A stretch of DNA of 64,000 bases from Cenococcum geophilum 1.58 (lineage: Eukaryota > Ascomycota > Dothideomycetes > Gloniales > Gloniaceae): the NCBI GenBank assembly GCA_001692895.1, contig KV748181.1, positions 3,787,640 to 3,851,639 on the forward strand, written 5' to 3'. The notes under the pieces were generated by a model. The model ran no database searches. It saw only the letters and a list, made by a program, of their open reading frames with translations, and was not told the origin of the DNA. Below are positions 1 through 12,141 of this stretch, piece after piece (the first letter of the stretch is position 1; each line of letters starts with the position of its first letter). Made by a program: the position numbers and the translations under genes.

Positions 1-1289
1 CTTGAAGTCATTGTCGTCGCGGCTCGTAGAGGAGAAGAGGAGCATGTGATTGGAAATCGAAACGCTCGAAAAAGAACTGAGTCACCGGTCGTGGAGGTTA
101 TACAATGTCAAGATCAGAGGTGTAGTGGTCATGGCAGGCGTGGTCGTGGTAAGCTTGAGGTCTCGAGGTTGCGGGCTGAACACTTCTTAGGGATGTGAGG
201 AATTCTCGCTACGTTTTCAAACAGACGGTCGCTAATTCAACAACATTACATGGGTGATACCTATTTTCTTCAAATCACGGGGCCGAGGGGCAAGAGGGCT
301 CACGACTAAAATTTACGCGACACGGTCGGCTCGCTGAATCACATCATGCTCCGGACTTCATCGCAACTCAAGGTACCAACTCCGCCGTACCAAGGAATTT
401 TCCAAGACGAATTGGGTGCGGCTGCAGTAAAACGGAAGCTGCCCTTCGTCAACATGCCACCCTAGGCTACCCGCCAAGACTGCAACCCCGAAAGTCCGAA
501 AGGTATTTGAGCTGTAGAATAGAAGAAATCCGGTCGCAAAGTCAAAGGTACCTGCCGCATCGGGTGCAGCGAAATCACAACTTTCAGATGGCCTATACTA
601 ACCATCTTTTATTTCAGGTAGAGTCTTTGACAGCTCCCTGGGAAGAAATCGGGTAGAAGGCTGTGAAAACGGCTTTCATTGAATAATACGAGATTCCGCA
701 TGGCTTTTAATTGGACTGATAATAGAATGGTGCATGGACCGCTTGCAAATCCGCCCCTACCCCCACCTACTCCAAGTCAACCACAAATTCACTTGCTATC
801 TTGCTTTGAGATATGTCTACAGCTGGAGGCAGGTTTGCTTCACACCTTTTATACGTCGGTTGTGGATTCCATCTGCCTAAAGAATGAACATCCAAACCTT
901 ACATTGACCAAAGCTGTATACCATAATTGTGAACGGACTATAACTCGTTTTCGTGGCGCACGTCCTGCATGTTGTTTGTATAGGGACAGGTCCGATCGAG
1001 CTCTCGTCAGCCGCTAAACAATCGACTCCGTGATGCGACATGATCCGCCTGTTGCACGGAAATCCATCATGGATGGCCTCGACGGTCTGCTTCAGATATC
1101 CGATTTTGTCTAAGCCTCTTTTCCGCGCCAAGTTGTCTCCAACGGTGTTCTTCCAGATTTCTCTTAAATTAATAGTTCTCCATTCCTTCCAAATTCCTGG
1201 AACACACAATTGTGCGAGAACGAAATCGAGAGCCATTCGTTAGAAATACCTCTTTATCCTTGCCTTGTCCTTATTGAAGCCGCATCAAA
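1..1289. other. No recognisable gene; 5' flank of the P450
   Basis: Only short open frames occur here, the longest about 119 codons on the minus strand near 877-1236. None carries a motif I recognise or has a convincing start or splice context. Base composition is ordinary and not RIP-like. The last stretch before 1290 is pyrimidine-rich and probably serves as promoter and 5' leader of the P450 gene. Confidence 0.5.
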
Positions 1290-3177
1290 ATGCTTAGTAT
1301 AACTTTCTTTTGCACTTCGGTGCCTCTTTCCATTTCCCTCTATTTCCTAGCAATTGTGGTATATCGATATTTCTTCCATCCCTTGTCAAAGGTTCCTGGT
1401 CCACGACTTGCTGCTGTTACCCACCTATGGCTTGCCCTAACGCACCGGGACGGTCAAACACACCGCGTCGCTCAATCACTGCACGCCAAGTACGGTCCAG
1501 TGGTCCGCGTATCCCCGGAAGAGGTCATTGTTTGTTCAGAAGAAGGCCTGCGGACCATATACAGTATGTTTAGTTCCCACAAGACTTCTTAGACTCACGG
1601 TAGTAACACTGATATAGGCGCGGGAAGTCACTACGATAAAGCGCCTTGGCATCGTAAGCAAGCCCCTAGACTTTAGAATGTACAAGGCTCTTATGCGCTC
1701 CGGCAAGACAGCCCGCTAATCGTGTTTCCCGCGTTTCAGAAGTAGCCAAGCCTCCGGTGGTCGCCAATGGTGCTGGAGATCTAGACTTTTTCACGGAGAC
1801 GAATAGAGATAAATATAAAATGCAGCGTCGACTAATTGGTCCCATCTACTCCACTGGATCACTTGAGAAACACGAAGATCGGCTGGATTCCACTGTGTCC
1901 CGTTTGGTAGCGAGTTTGAAACGACTCGATGGCAAAGTAATCGATGTTGGAGAGTGGCTACACATGTTCATACTCGGTATACCCTTCCACCACTACTATT
2001 TGGCAGTTTTTAACATATTATCAAGATGCCTTATCCGACCTCACAATCTCCAAGAATCAAGGTTTCCTTGAAGCTGGCAATGATGCTGGTAATAAAGATC
2101 AAGCCGCAAACATGTGGCGTTACTTCGTCGTTATCGGAGCTCTGCCCTCAGTTTTCAATCTCCAGAAGTACATTCCCAAGGAATATGTAACAAAGGCTGT
2201 CTGCCGCATCTTCAGCCTGCGGAATCCCCAAGGCATGTCCATGTTCAGGGTAGGTACAGATTTATAATTATTCGAATCAAGCAACCCGAATTGGTCCATG
2301 GTTTCTCTTAATCCATCATTTCCAATCTGGCTAATCTACGTTTCCTATTAACTTGTTTTCATAGTGGGCCTATATGCACATGCAAAAACGTCTCGCCGCT
2401 TCAAAAGTCCTGGCTGGAACTGCTCCTAGCTCTCAAAAAATTCCCAACTTTCCAATTGCGAAAGCAGCTGGCATGATGGGAGAGAAAGACCAGGGCAGTA
2501 AATTCAGCGATCCCAACAACGATATCCTCGGCGACCTCATGGCGCTCCCCGCCCAACGTCCTGATTTCCTGCAACCGTGGGTTATGAGGATGGCGCTTAC
2601 AACTTTCGGCGCCGCGCACGATACGATCAACGTCGCCCTGACCGCTAGCGTCTTCTGCATCGCTCGAAATCCTGCAACGCTCGCTCGCGTCCGTGCTGAG
2701 CTCGCGACTCTGGGTCCAAATCCACGCTACAGCGAAGCTACCAAGCTACCATACCTGCAAGCCTGTATCAAAGAATCCATACGTCTCTTCCCCGCAATAG
2801 CCAATTCCATGAGCCGTGTGGTGCCAGCGGGTGGCGTGAAACTCTCCGGCTTCTATCTACCTGCCGGCACTATTGTGGGCGTGGTTCCAACCGCGTTGCA
2901 CACCGACACCAGTATTTTTGGGCCAGATGCTGGCGAATTCAACCCTGATCGTTGGTTCGGCCAGACTCAGGGCTTGGATAAAAAGCTACTTATCTTCGGT
3001 GGCGCATCAAGGAGCTGTCCAGGCCAGTATCTTGCAATGTTTATTATGGTGAAAACACTAGTGGCAATATTTTCTGGCTTTGACGTGCAGTTGAAAAATG
3101 AGGAGGAGGTAAAGCACGTTAGCTATTTCTCTGCTCATCTGGAAGATTGCCAAGCAAGTTTTGCGATTCGTGGGTAA
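1290..3177 (+). CDS. Cytochrome P450 monooxygenase, five exons
   Basis: A heme-thiolate monooxygenase, probably anchored in the ER membrane by the hydrophobic N-terminus (residues 3-25). Exons inferred from splice signals and frame are 1290-1563, 1618-1653, 1740-1976, 2026-2249 and 2365-3177, giving 527 residues, a normal length for fungal P450s. Visible hallmarks are the proline hinge (PGPRL), an I-helix GAAHDTI near residue 340, the K-helix KESIR (about 393-397), a PDRW segment, and the heme loop FGGASRSCPG with the Cys ligand near residue 475. The region around VGEWLHMF and ISKNQGFLEAG resembles pisatin-demethylase-like P450s; that is family recognition, not proof of substrate. The third splice joins FIL to DALSDL and restores frame exactly. 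A methyltransferase and an amidohydrolase follow, so a small catabolic or secondary-metabolite group is possible. Confidence 0.93.
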
Positions 3178-3967
3178 ACCGGGAGTCTACAATGGTAGCG
3201 CCGTCACGTTCGCACGTTAATGAAGAAGTTTTCTGGTGCAAAATTAGAGGTGCAGACTTAGATAAATCTTCAAGCAAAAATTAAGCCAAATCATCTAAAA
3301 TAGTGATCACCAGTTTTGGCTCTATTCAGAACGTGGATGTTTCCCCCAAAAGGACGTTTGATGACTCAGGTTGCAGGTCTATTCGAGTTGTATATTTTGA
3401 ATGTTCCGGGTGTGATCTATCATTCCTAGAATAGTATTGGCTTCTTCTTTGAGTAGCCTTTGTTCCTTATAACATGGATTACTGTTCTTTTTTACGGTGA
3501 TTTGGGCGGTACTGTTACACAGGAATTACATGCGTACTAAAATTTCACTGAATACGTTTACCTCGTACATATATTAGAGCAAACGAAAACCCTAGGCGCA
3601 AGTCTCTCAAGTAAGGAAGCAGCAGCAACAGCTTTACTGATCTATTTTGCTTTGTACGTATTACGAGTGTTAAGCCGCCTTGCTCAGCTCAATGCCCTGC
3701 CCCGCGGCGGAAACGAGTACGCTCGGTGCCGAGTTAACGGCCCCGCTGCACACTGACGTCGTGGCATCCGTCCGAACCCTCGGTGGGAATTCGTTGGTTA
3801 ATAAGGAGCAGTATGCCCGCGCCGTGCGCGTAGTGCACGTACCAACGGTCCACCGAGGGTCTGATTTTAAGGATTTATGAGCCGGGCCTGAATCAGACAA
3901 CCATAACGAATCACGGTTATACCGAGTGTGTGACCCCATCCCTTCCATACGTCACAAATAAATAGCC
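3178..3967. other. Intergenic, P450 to methyltransferase
   Basis: About 790 bases without a supported gene. Short frames near 3670-3950 have no recognisable content. It probably holds the P450 3' end and the promoter of the methyltransferase, whose start lies just after a run of ACAAATAAATAGCC. Confidence 0.5.
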
Positions 3968-4708
3968 ATGTCGACCCAATACGATGCCATTGGCACCCGC
4001 TACAACAACATGCACAACCTGCCTGCGCTTCATCCGCAGCGTCCATCAGCCATTGCTGCTCTCGGTGACATCTCCGGGAAACGCGCATTTGACCTTGCTT
4101 GCGGCACTGGACGCTACTCCCGCCTTTTCATCGAGCTCGGCGCCGTGAGTGTCGTCGGCGTCGACATTTCGCCCGTCATGATAGAGGGTGCGCGGGAAGC
4201 TTCAAAGGGAGACAGCCGATTCGAATTCCGAGTCGCCGACTGCAGCAAACCACTTCAAGCGTGGGACGAGAAAGATGGGCCGTTCGACGTAATATTTGCT
4301 GGCTACTTCCTGAACTACGCTTCTGGAGAGGAAGAGATGCTCGCTATGTGGCGCAACATCCACGCCAACCTGAAGCCCGGTGGACGTTTTGTAGCTATCA
4401 CGACAAACGTAATGATGAGCATGGAGAATGATATAATAGATTTTTACGGATTTGAAATGAGGAACATTGGGAAGGTGAAGGAGGGCTGGAAGTGTAGATT
4501 GACTGCCGACACGGATCCTCCAGTTGAGTTTGAGTTCTATCATTTGAACAAGGAAATTTATGAGAAGTGCGCGACCTCTGCGGGAATGACAGATGTGACT
4601 TGGCTGCGCCATATCGTTCCGGATGACGAGAGAAAGGGCACGGGTTTCTGGGATAGATTCGATAGGACGCCAACTTTCATCATTTGTACCGCTATCCGCG
4701 GGGAGTAG
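3968..4708 (+). CDS. Class I SAM-dependent methyltransferase
   Basis: A 246-residue intronless protein. Motif I of Rossmann-type methyltransferases is clear (FDLACGTGRYS, about residues 41-51). An acidic strand end follows (VVGVDIS, about 63-69), then ADCSKP (post-II) and a DVIFAGYFLNYA segment (motif IV region). The PGGRFVAIT segment is the usual post-motif strand. Length fits small-molecule O-, N- or C-methyltransferases; the substrate cannot be read from sequence. The start is the first ATG of the frame in a good context (AGCCATGTC). It follows the P450 in the same direction with about 790 bases between, compatible with a small metabolic cluster but not evidence of one. Confidence 0.9.
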   Translation: MSTQYDAIGTRYNNMHNLPALHPQRPSAIAALGDISGKRAFDLACGTGRYSRLFIELGAVSVVGVDISPVMIEGAREASKGDSRFEFRVADCSKPLQAWDEKDGPFDVIFAGYFLNYASGEEEMLAMWRNIHANLKPGGRFVAITTNVMMSMENDIIDFYGFEMRNIGKVKEGWKCRLTADTDPPVEFEFYHLNKEIYEKCATSAGMTDVTWLRHIVPDDERKGTGFWDRFDRTPTFIICTAIRGE

Positions 4709-5068
4709 GTAATGGGATTAGTTACAGAATTTTCTGATATATTGCGAGCTAGTTCCTAAGTCAGTAGTTCAAGACGTTCATGCTCTCATTTTTTCCGCTG
4801 CAAAATCGATACAACATGAATTTCTTCGGAAGGGTTCAGACAGGCACGTGCCCTTCGAGAGGTCATTGGTCTTTTTGGTAATGCAACACCATTGTCAGAC
4901 AGACAATCAAAAACTTCCTTTAAACATGTGGTTCCTGGCGTTCAGAAGAAGGATACCCTTAGGTTTGCCATGGCTTACTACGATGACCCTAGGAGGCAGA
5001 GAAGTTTCACCCGTTGCTGTGCTGTAGAGGAATAGCAAAATAGCACCCTTAACCCCTACCTGTACCCA
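4709..5068. other. Convergent 3' intergenic region
   Basis: About 360 bases between the tail-to-tail methyltransferase and amidohydrolase genes. I see no gene or repeat in it. Confidence 0.5.
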
Positions 5069-7031
5069 CTACTGTCCATAGACCATTCTACCCGCCACCC
5101 ACGTCTCCTTGACATGCAATGCTCGCAAGTCATCCACTTCCATGTCCTCCAGCGGCTTATCCAGCACCACCCAGTCAGCATATGCTCCCACTTCAATCAT
5201 GCCCGCCTTGCCATCAAGGAAAGCTCCATGAGCTGGACCAGCTGTAAAACCGCGTAAAGCTTCCTCCAAGGTTAGAGCTTCATGCATATACCATCCATGG
5301 TGTCCACCATCAGCGTCCAGACCAGTCTGCGGACTTCTCCTTGTAATAGCGGCAAAAATGCCTTGGAATGGGTCTGGAGGTTCCACAGGGAAGTCACTAC
5401 CCAGAACAGGATTTACTGGAAGTAACGAGCGCATACGATAGGCCTCTTCACTTGTTCGCTTCTTCCCAAGACGAACCTCGGCGTAACCCATGTCTGAGGT
5501 AGCATGGGTAGGTTGGATTGACGGGATAATGCCCATTTCATGGATCCGTTTCTGGTCATCCTGATGGATTATCTGGGCATGTTCAATGCGGAAACGATGG
5601 AGAGTTTGACAGTCGTGCTGACTTAAATTCGGGCAAAGGATATCTAGCGCGGAAGAGATGGAGTCGATGGCAAGGCGATTAGCGAGGTCCCCGATTGCAT
5701 GTATGTTGACCTGAAATCCTTCTAAGGCCCATGCGAGGGTCAAACCAGACAGAGTTGATGCATTTATGAGCAAAGAGCCGGAAGTCCAGGGGTGGTCGGT
5801 GTATGGATCAATAAGAGCACTGCCCCAGCTCCCTAAAGCACCATCTGTCAAGTGAGTAAAGTGTGGCTGAAAGGACAACGCTCAACATATACCTGCGAAT
5901 AACTTGACACTGCGGACACTCAAGAGACCATCTTCCCTGGATATTTTGACAGCCTGATCAGGGCAGAATGTGTTCCTCTTCTCGCATTCCAGCATGGCGT
6001 ATACCCTAACGCTCCAGTCCGCACCAGTAGCCAATTCCTCAAATATCTTCAGATCCATTGGCGTGACACCAGCAGCATGCGTGCCGACTAGACCAAATCT
6101 GTTCAAGTCTTTCATCGCGCTCTTGACATATTGCGTTTTCTTGTCCTTCCCTGGCTTCGGCCAATGCTCCATTACGAGATCCATTGCATTATCACAGAAC
6201 ACGCCCATCCCGGGGACCGTGACCACTTCTCCACCAGGGGTGTCCGGCAAAGGATCGGGGAGTAATTGAAGAACAGCCTCTGAGACCCATATACAATGCA
6301 CATCAACTCGATCGAGCATGATATACTTGCCTCTCAACTTCTCCTCGGCTTCAAGGTTTGACTTTTTTACGTTAGCATTTGTCATTCCTCGAGCTAACGG
6401 TCTGCTTTGGCGACTACTTTCTTGTATCGCCCGGTCACGCTACAACAATGACCATAGTAGGGATAGGGTTAAGTCTCTCTAGTATGGTTTTAGGATTTTT
6501 AAAATGGAATTCGGCCGCATATCCATTAAGTTCCGGTAGAACTAGTAAGCAGTGTGCAAGTGATTGAATTTGACATACAGCTGTTGGCATATTCCCACCA
6601 AATGCAGCCTGATCCCACCCAACTCCGCGAACCCACTCTGATCTGGTTCCTAAGGACGGATTACGAGCCAAATGTTCATCCAGTCGATGCAGTACTTCGT
6701 TCATTGAATTGCTTCCAAATAAGTTAGCGGAATGCATCAGCTCGCCATACTGAAGCAAATGCCCATGACCATCCCAAAGGCCGGGAATGACGAAGCCCTT
6801 ACGGGCATTTTTGATAAGAGATGAAGTTGAATCAGCCGTGAAGACACGAGAGAAGGTTCCGGATGAAGAAATGGTAAAGCAATTGGCGTATGGATTTGAA
6901 GGTGATAACGTCTTAATAGATGTGTAGCAATATGTTGTTGACCGCCACTCTGGAAGAGCTGAGAGGAAAATTGCCACAATGATAGCTGCTGAAGACGAAG
7001 TCAGAAGAGTGTAATTTGAAAAGAAAGTCAT
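5069..7031 (-). CDS. Amidohydrolase 3 (YtcJ-type metal-dependent hydrolase)
   Basis: A metal-dependent hydrolase of the amidohydrolase superfamily, subgroup Amidohydrolase 3 (YtcJ/AepA-like). Three exons restore one 565-residue frame: 7031-6579, 6361-5893 and 5844-5069. The 217-base first intron has a GCTAAC branch motif 11 bases before its AG; the second is only 48 bases. Seen features are an N-terminal hydrophobic segment (about 9-27, signal or anchor), the metal-binding HGH (about 89-91) in GLWDGHGH, KLFADGALGSWG around residue 308 made across a splice, further metal-site His in VNIHAIGD (about 356) and RIEHAQ (about 396), and GSDFPVEPPDP (Asp about 458). These match the family order. Substrate unknown; relatives hydrolyse N-formamides or other amides. 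The hydrophobic N-terminus suggests secretion or membrane attachment. Confidence 0.9.
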
Positions 7032-7102
7032 TTCACGTAGACCAAGTGCGAGCCTCAGTTGCTAGTCATGAGTTGGCTCTCGTAGCTCTCCGGGCATGAG
7101 TT

Positions 7103-7142
7103 CAAGTGCTTTCAAAGTGCTTTCAAAGTGCTTTCAAAGTGC
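7103..7142. repeat. Short tandem repeat, 11-bp unit
   Basis: Three copies of AGTGCTTTCAA plus a partial copy, in the promoter-side flank of the amidohydrolase gene. The copies are nearly identical, so the array is probably recent and may vary in length between strains. Confidence 0.85.
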
Positions 7143-7508
7143 GGGTATTTTACTCACTTGCACGTGATCACGGCATTTGGCCCCGAACAAGCAATGACCT
7201 CACATTCCTATTTTGTCACTAGCAGTTACAAAGCGCCATCCCGACACGCTGTATATATGTATACATACCGTGTTACTACTTTGCTCCGACTATTTGGTGT
7301 GCTACTAATTATCCCTGCTTTTCGTAACTAGTCTCGTATTCCTGACGCTGTTTGTCATGAGGACAATGCTCAATCTCACCACCACTACCCTTCCGCTTCC
7401 ACTAACACCTCATATTCCCACTGCTGCGCTACCATAAAACCAGCTGCATCTAACTTGCCCAATTCTCTTTAGGCAACCGAACATCGCATTGCACTCCCAG
7501 AAACAACA

Positions 7509-7859
7509 ATGTCAAAGCGCGAGATTGTATGGAGATCTGCTCCTAACCACCGCAACGCTGTACTACCACTAGGCCCGCAATTCATCTTCTCCTTCCGAAG
7601 GGCTACCTTCAGCTCTAGTACAGACAGCAAGACTCAGAAAGTGTCACCTCACAAGCCAGCTTCGAGCACGCAAGCGTCGGGAAACCCGTCCTATCCTACC
7701 GTCAGCTTCAAAGATTTAGGCGCAAGTCGCACAGTCAAAATCGCTGTGATCGCAAGCCTGTCGGTAATTGGTACAATCGAATCGATATTCTGGGCCAAGG
7801 TCATATGGGCTAAGATATCACCATCACCACAAGAGGAACCGAAATCTGATGGAACCTGA
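7509..7859 (+). CDS. Small single-helix protein, possibly mitochondrial
   Basis: A 116-residue frame with an ATG in good context (AACAATGTC). The N-terminal half is basic and Ser/Thr-rich with few acidic residues and includes FSFRRATFSSS, which looks like a mitochondrial presequence. A hydrophobic helix follows (about residues 75-97, in KIAVIASLSVIGTIESIFW), then a short polar tail. I do not recognise a named family. The layout (presequence, one helix, short tail) is common in small inner-membrane proteins of fungi; that localisation is inference. It is the only plausible gene between the amidohydrolase and the SNF2 gene. Confidence 0.65.
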   Translation: MSKREIVWRSAPNHRNAVLPLGPQFIFSFRRATFSSSTDSKTQKVSPHKPASSTQASGNPSYPTVSFKDLGASRTVKIAVIASLSVIGTIESIFWAKVIWAKISPSPQEEPKSDGT

Positions 7860-8384
7860 GCAGGCTGTCGGTTAGATAGCTATACCTATGAGAATAGGAG
7901 TCACGTTACAGCATATCAGGGGTTGAGGTGGTGTAGCGAGGCTCTAGAGGAGCGGACTTTGAGAGTCCCCGGGAAACAAGATTAAACACTCCACTCACAC
8001 TAAGCGCACGTTGTCTTTTTTCAAGATGCTAAATTTACAAGATTCCCGACTTCAAATACCCGATTACCTCATGAAACTCTGCTGCAAGCTTCGTGAACCT
8101 AGCAGGACTTTGGCTCCGATAGGTTCATATCTCCAGTGCTGAGCCCTGATAAACACCTTACTCTGCTAGGCCGAAACCATTGTTGATACAATTTATAAGT
8201 GAGTTTCAGGGCTGCCTCAAAGCTGGAATCTCAGCCAATGGAGAAGTACATAAGTTCATTACTAGCTGTGGAGGATGGCCCATGAACTTTAGGTCTATTC
8301 ACTTCTCAATTTTGTGTATTCTCTATCGACAGGTGCAAAGCCTGGGGCTTTTAAGCTCGCCGCGAAAAGAACGAAAATTTGCTT
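7860..8384. other. Convergent 3' intergenic region
   Basis: About 520 bases between the small protein gene and the SNF2 gene, which converge here. I see no further gene. Open frames that overlap 8385 are shadows of the SNF2 gene. Confidence 0.5.
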
Positions 8385-11300
8385 TTATCCCTTTTCAGAT
8401 TCTCCGAAAAGCTTTTCTCTTCGCATCTCATAGAACTTCTCCAAGCAGTTTCGACGTTGCTTTTGAGTCCATCCCTCCACTACGAGTGCGAACTCGGTTA
8501 CATCCTGGAAACCAAACATCTCCGCCATTGTGCAAAATTGCCTCTTTCTGATCGCTCCGGGAGGTTGGTACCGATACTTAATCTTTCTTTCATCACCTGA
8601 ACCATCCGATTCGCTTCCTTCTATTTCAGCCCCATCTGCCACCTGACTCTGTGTTGGAGCAAAGACCTTCTTCCTTGCCAGCTCGATATCATTGTGGCGT
8701 TCATGGGCCGCTCGCGTTAATTTAGCTTCGATCTTGCTCGACCCGATAACCTCAGAGTTCTCATGAGTATACTGAACACCTGCGCCGGCTAAGATGGCGC
8801 TAATGGCATCTGATCTCCTTGGTTTCCTCCGACTCCCTCGTCCATCGTTCCCGTCACTGGGATCCGTAATCATTCTCGTCATCTCCTTGATCTGGCTCAT
8901 AGCAGCATTTCCATCATCATTGTCTCCCCTGAAATCGTCATCGTCTTCTTCAGCAGCGGCCTCATCAACCTCAATGCCGACAACCTTGACGCCAGCCTTG
9001 ACCTCTGCCACGTTCGTCTTGTTGACAATATCCCTCAAAACGACTCCTTCGCCTTCAAATCCAAAAAGATTTTTCAGCCCGAAAATCTCGCCCTTCTTTC
9101 CTTTCTCGTCCATGACGCCGCGGAAGTACCTTCGCTCCAAGCTCGCAGTATACCCAATATTAGCTTGCTGCTGCTTATATATCTGCCTCGCATACACAAT
9201 TTCTTCAATTGTACCAGCAGAGATGAGCCGGAAGACTTCTACATCACGTGTCTGGCCAATGCGATAGGCACGATCTTGCGCTTGAAGATCGTATGCGGGA
9301 TTCCAGTTCGGATCGACCACGACGACTTTGTTCGCGGAAGTAATATTTAAGCCCACCCCTCCTGCTCTTGTACTGATCAAAAAGACAAATTGATTGGGAT
9401 CGGTATTGAAAGCGGTAACCGTCTGAGCACGATCGCTGTAGGACATGTTGCCGTCAAGATACGATACGTTGTATGATTCTTTTGTGTCGAAAAGTGCCTT
9501 TAGCATCTTCAACAGGCGTACAGAATGAGAAAATACGAGAACTTTGTCGCCGTTGGAGTACCAGAACTGAAGAAGACGGCGAAGGATCTTCCATTTACCG
9601 CAGAAGGAAGTGTTAGCGTAGTTCATAATGTTATCTTTATTGCGATAGAGATCTTTCCATTCGTTGGGTACCGCAATTTGCAGATTTTCAAGGTCTTTGC
9701 CCTGCCTTTCCTGGGACTGATTGCTATCAGGGATCAAAAGCGCCAGATGGTTGGATAGTTTCTGGAGTGTGACAATACATGGAAATACGTAGTTTTGCCA
9801 TTTATCGTAGCCAGGGATATCGGTATTACAGCACCAGCCACGCTTCTTCCCGGAGTCGCACGGGCAAGGATCGGAGGAGCACCGGATGTAATCAATCTTG
9901 TCACTATCAATAAAGTTTTGATAGGCATCCGCCTGAGCTGTAGTGAGCGGACAGAAAACAACCCGGTCACTTTTCTTTGGAAGTTGGTCCGCAATAAGCG
10001 TTTTCATACGACGAAGAAAAAATTGAGGAAGAAGGTGTTTAACGAGTGACTCTGCGGTTTTTCTTGCATTGGAAAGTTGTTCATTGGTAGCGTCGTGCGC
10101 TTGGCCAACTTTCAGTGGATTGCTGATGCAGTTTTTCCACGTTGACAGAGAACCGAATCGGCCAGGGTTCGTCCAGTTTAAGAGGGTCCATAACTCTTCG
10201 TACTTATTCTGAATAGCAGTCCCAGTAAGGCCAATTCGGCAAAGAGCATTGATTTCATTCATTGCTTGCGTGACCTCTGAACTCCGGCTCTTAATCACGT
10301 GGCATTCGTCTGCAATAACGCAGTCCCAGTCGACCGTGTTGATAGCACTTTGATTTATCCGATATGTTGTATAAGTCGAGATCATGATTTCGAGCCGACC
10401 GCTTCTTGCAGCTTGTAAGGCGGCATCCTTTTCAGCAGGAGATCCGTGGTAAACGTATACTTGCCACCAGCCCCATTTATCCAATTCCTCCTTCCAATTC
10501 ACCATTAAGCCCCCTGGACAAATGACTAAGACTTTAGGATACCAACTGCCCTCATGCGTCCTTCGTACCTTTCGCATTCTTTTGGCGTCACGTTCATCAC
10601 CTGTCTTCCCGAACGCCGCAGTGAGAAAGCCGATTACTTGAATTGTCTTTCCAAGACCCATATCATCGCCAAGGATACCACCTCTTTGCCAAACGAATAG
10701 CTCATGAAGAAACTCAACGCCCTTAACCTGATAGTCTCGAAGCCATTGTGCAAGTGGAGCTGGTATGATACCAGCCGAACAAGGCATAATAATATCCTTA
10801 TACGGTCTCTGTGGCTTTATTTCTCTCATCACGGGCTTTTCTTTGAGGTGTTCCAGTTGTTCGTCGTCTGAGAAGTAGATATCATTATAGCACGGTGCCA
10901 ATTTTAGCCCTGCTTCCCCCAGCTTCTCTCGTGCCCGCTCAAACTTTGTTTTGCGATCCTTGATATAGTCCGGTAAATTCTCATCCATCAGCTCATCCTC
11001 GTCAGAAGAGCCGTTTTGTCTCTTTAAAGATGGTTTCCTGCTCTCCTTTGGCACAATTTGTTGCCGCTTTGGCTCCCTTCCCACGATACTCGACTTCGCC
11101 GATGCGCGGCTCGTCGCAACTGCTCTTGCTTTTCGACTTTCAGCAGCTATGCGTTTCCTCTTGAGCGACTTGCGATTCTTGAACTGGTTATAGGCGGCCT
11201 CACGGTCTTCGTCATCGGACCAGTCCACCTTTTCGCCTTCGTTGTGTACATTGCGAATTTGAGGGCGATTATGTCGTGGCTTTTTCTCTCTATCTTCATT

Positions 11301-11779
11301 GTTTAACCCTAGCTTCCATCTCTCGTGGTGCGTATCGCTCATCTGAACTTCAGTAGACCGTGATTTGTCTCGCGTGTGGTGATCTTCGTGCTGATCAACA
11401 GTGTCTGATTCGATTTCGGAAACATTATGAGTGACCTCTAGAACATATAGACAGCTAAATTAGCTCCAAAAACTAGATATTGGTGAAACTTCTGCCCAAT
11501 AGGATTCGAGGATATATGAAAATTGCCATGGAAAGTTTTTTAAATGTCAAGATGGAAACCATTAAATGAAGATTAGGTGCTTCACAAGCTCCGCCACTCA
11601 CCATCTATGTACTGAGAGAGATCCAGTTCTTTCCTAACCACCTTCGTGATATCCAAATCGCTACTGCTCTCCTCCTCCCCCTCCATCCTATTGACCCTCT
11701 CCTCTAGTGATAATTTTCTTGCTTTCCTCTTCGGCACCTCGTTAGTTAATTGGGACAGTCGGACAGTGAGAGTAGACAT
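8385..11779 (-). CDS. SNF2-family ATPase, ERCC6L2/Rad26-like
   Basis: A DNA-dependent Swi2/Snf2 translocase, probably nuclear, acting in DNA repair. Two exons (11779-11602 and 11437-8385) give 1076 residues. Helicase motifs in order are Walker A GDDMGLGKT (about 316-324), DECH (about 436-439), LTGTAIQN, STRAGGVGLN and QDRAYRIGQ. A cysteine-rich insert (CSSDPCPCDSGKKRGWCC) lies between the lobes. After the ATPase comes YTASLERRYFRGV with GEIFGLKNLF, and the C-terminus (FCTMAEMFGF to the end) resembles the HEBO region of ERCC6L2. Human ERCC6L2 acts in end joining and replication-stress repair; the fungal role is inferred. Exon 1 adds a Lys- and Glu-rich N-terminus; its GTGAGT donor and a TTCTAG acceptor join in frame upstream of the internal ATG at 11342. 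The first exon is the less certain part. It is divergent from RRP41. Confidence 0.9.
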
Positions 11780-12141
11780 TAGGTCCGGCTCTGCAATGGA
11801 AGAATGAAGGTCGAACGAAAGTCAGAGAGTTTAAGAGAGCTGGCGTTTTCGATTTCCCAATGACGACATAGCTTTCGCGACGCGTTCAGCCTGGAGGCGC
11901 GAAGTCACAAGGCGGGGTGAACAACGCCAAGCCGCCAGAATGACGATCTCCCGTCAACCAACGTTTTCCTTCCAGCCCTATGAACACTGCCTTCTTGCAC
12001 TGCTTCGTCCGCAACGATCTATCCCCTCGTTACCGCCCGAAGATCTGCGTCTTTTACTCAGGTGTACTTTCCCTCTTACTCTCTTCTAGTTTTACTAAGC
12101 GCTCCAATCGCAATTGCTAGGCCTAAGAAGCTCTCACCGAC
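11780..12141. promoter_or_regulatory. Shared divergent promoter, SNF2 gene and RRP41
   Basis: 362 bases separate the two start codons, which point away from each other. The stretch is GC-richer than the flanking gene tails and has pyrimidine tracts on the RRP41 side (12,055-12,110). No clear TATA box is visible, which is usual for housekeeping fungal promoters. Co-regulation is an inference from layout only. Confidence 0.5.

Noticed and set aside
877-1236. A 119-codon minus-strand frame at the window start
   Set aside because: No domain, weak start and no support from neighbouring splice sites; it lies in the promoter flank of the P450.
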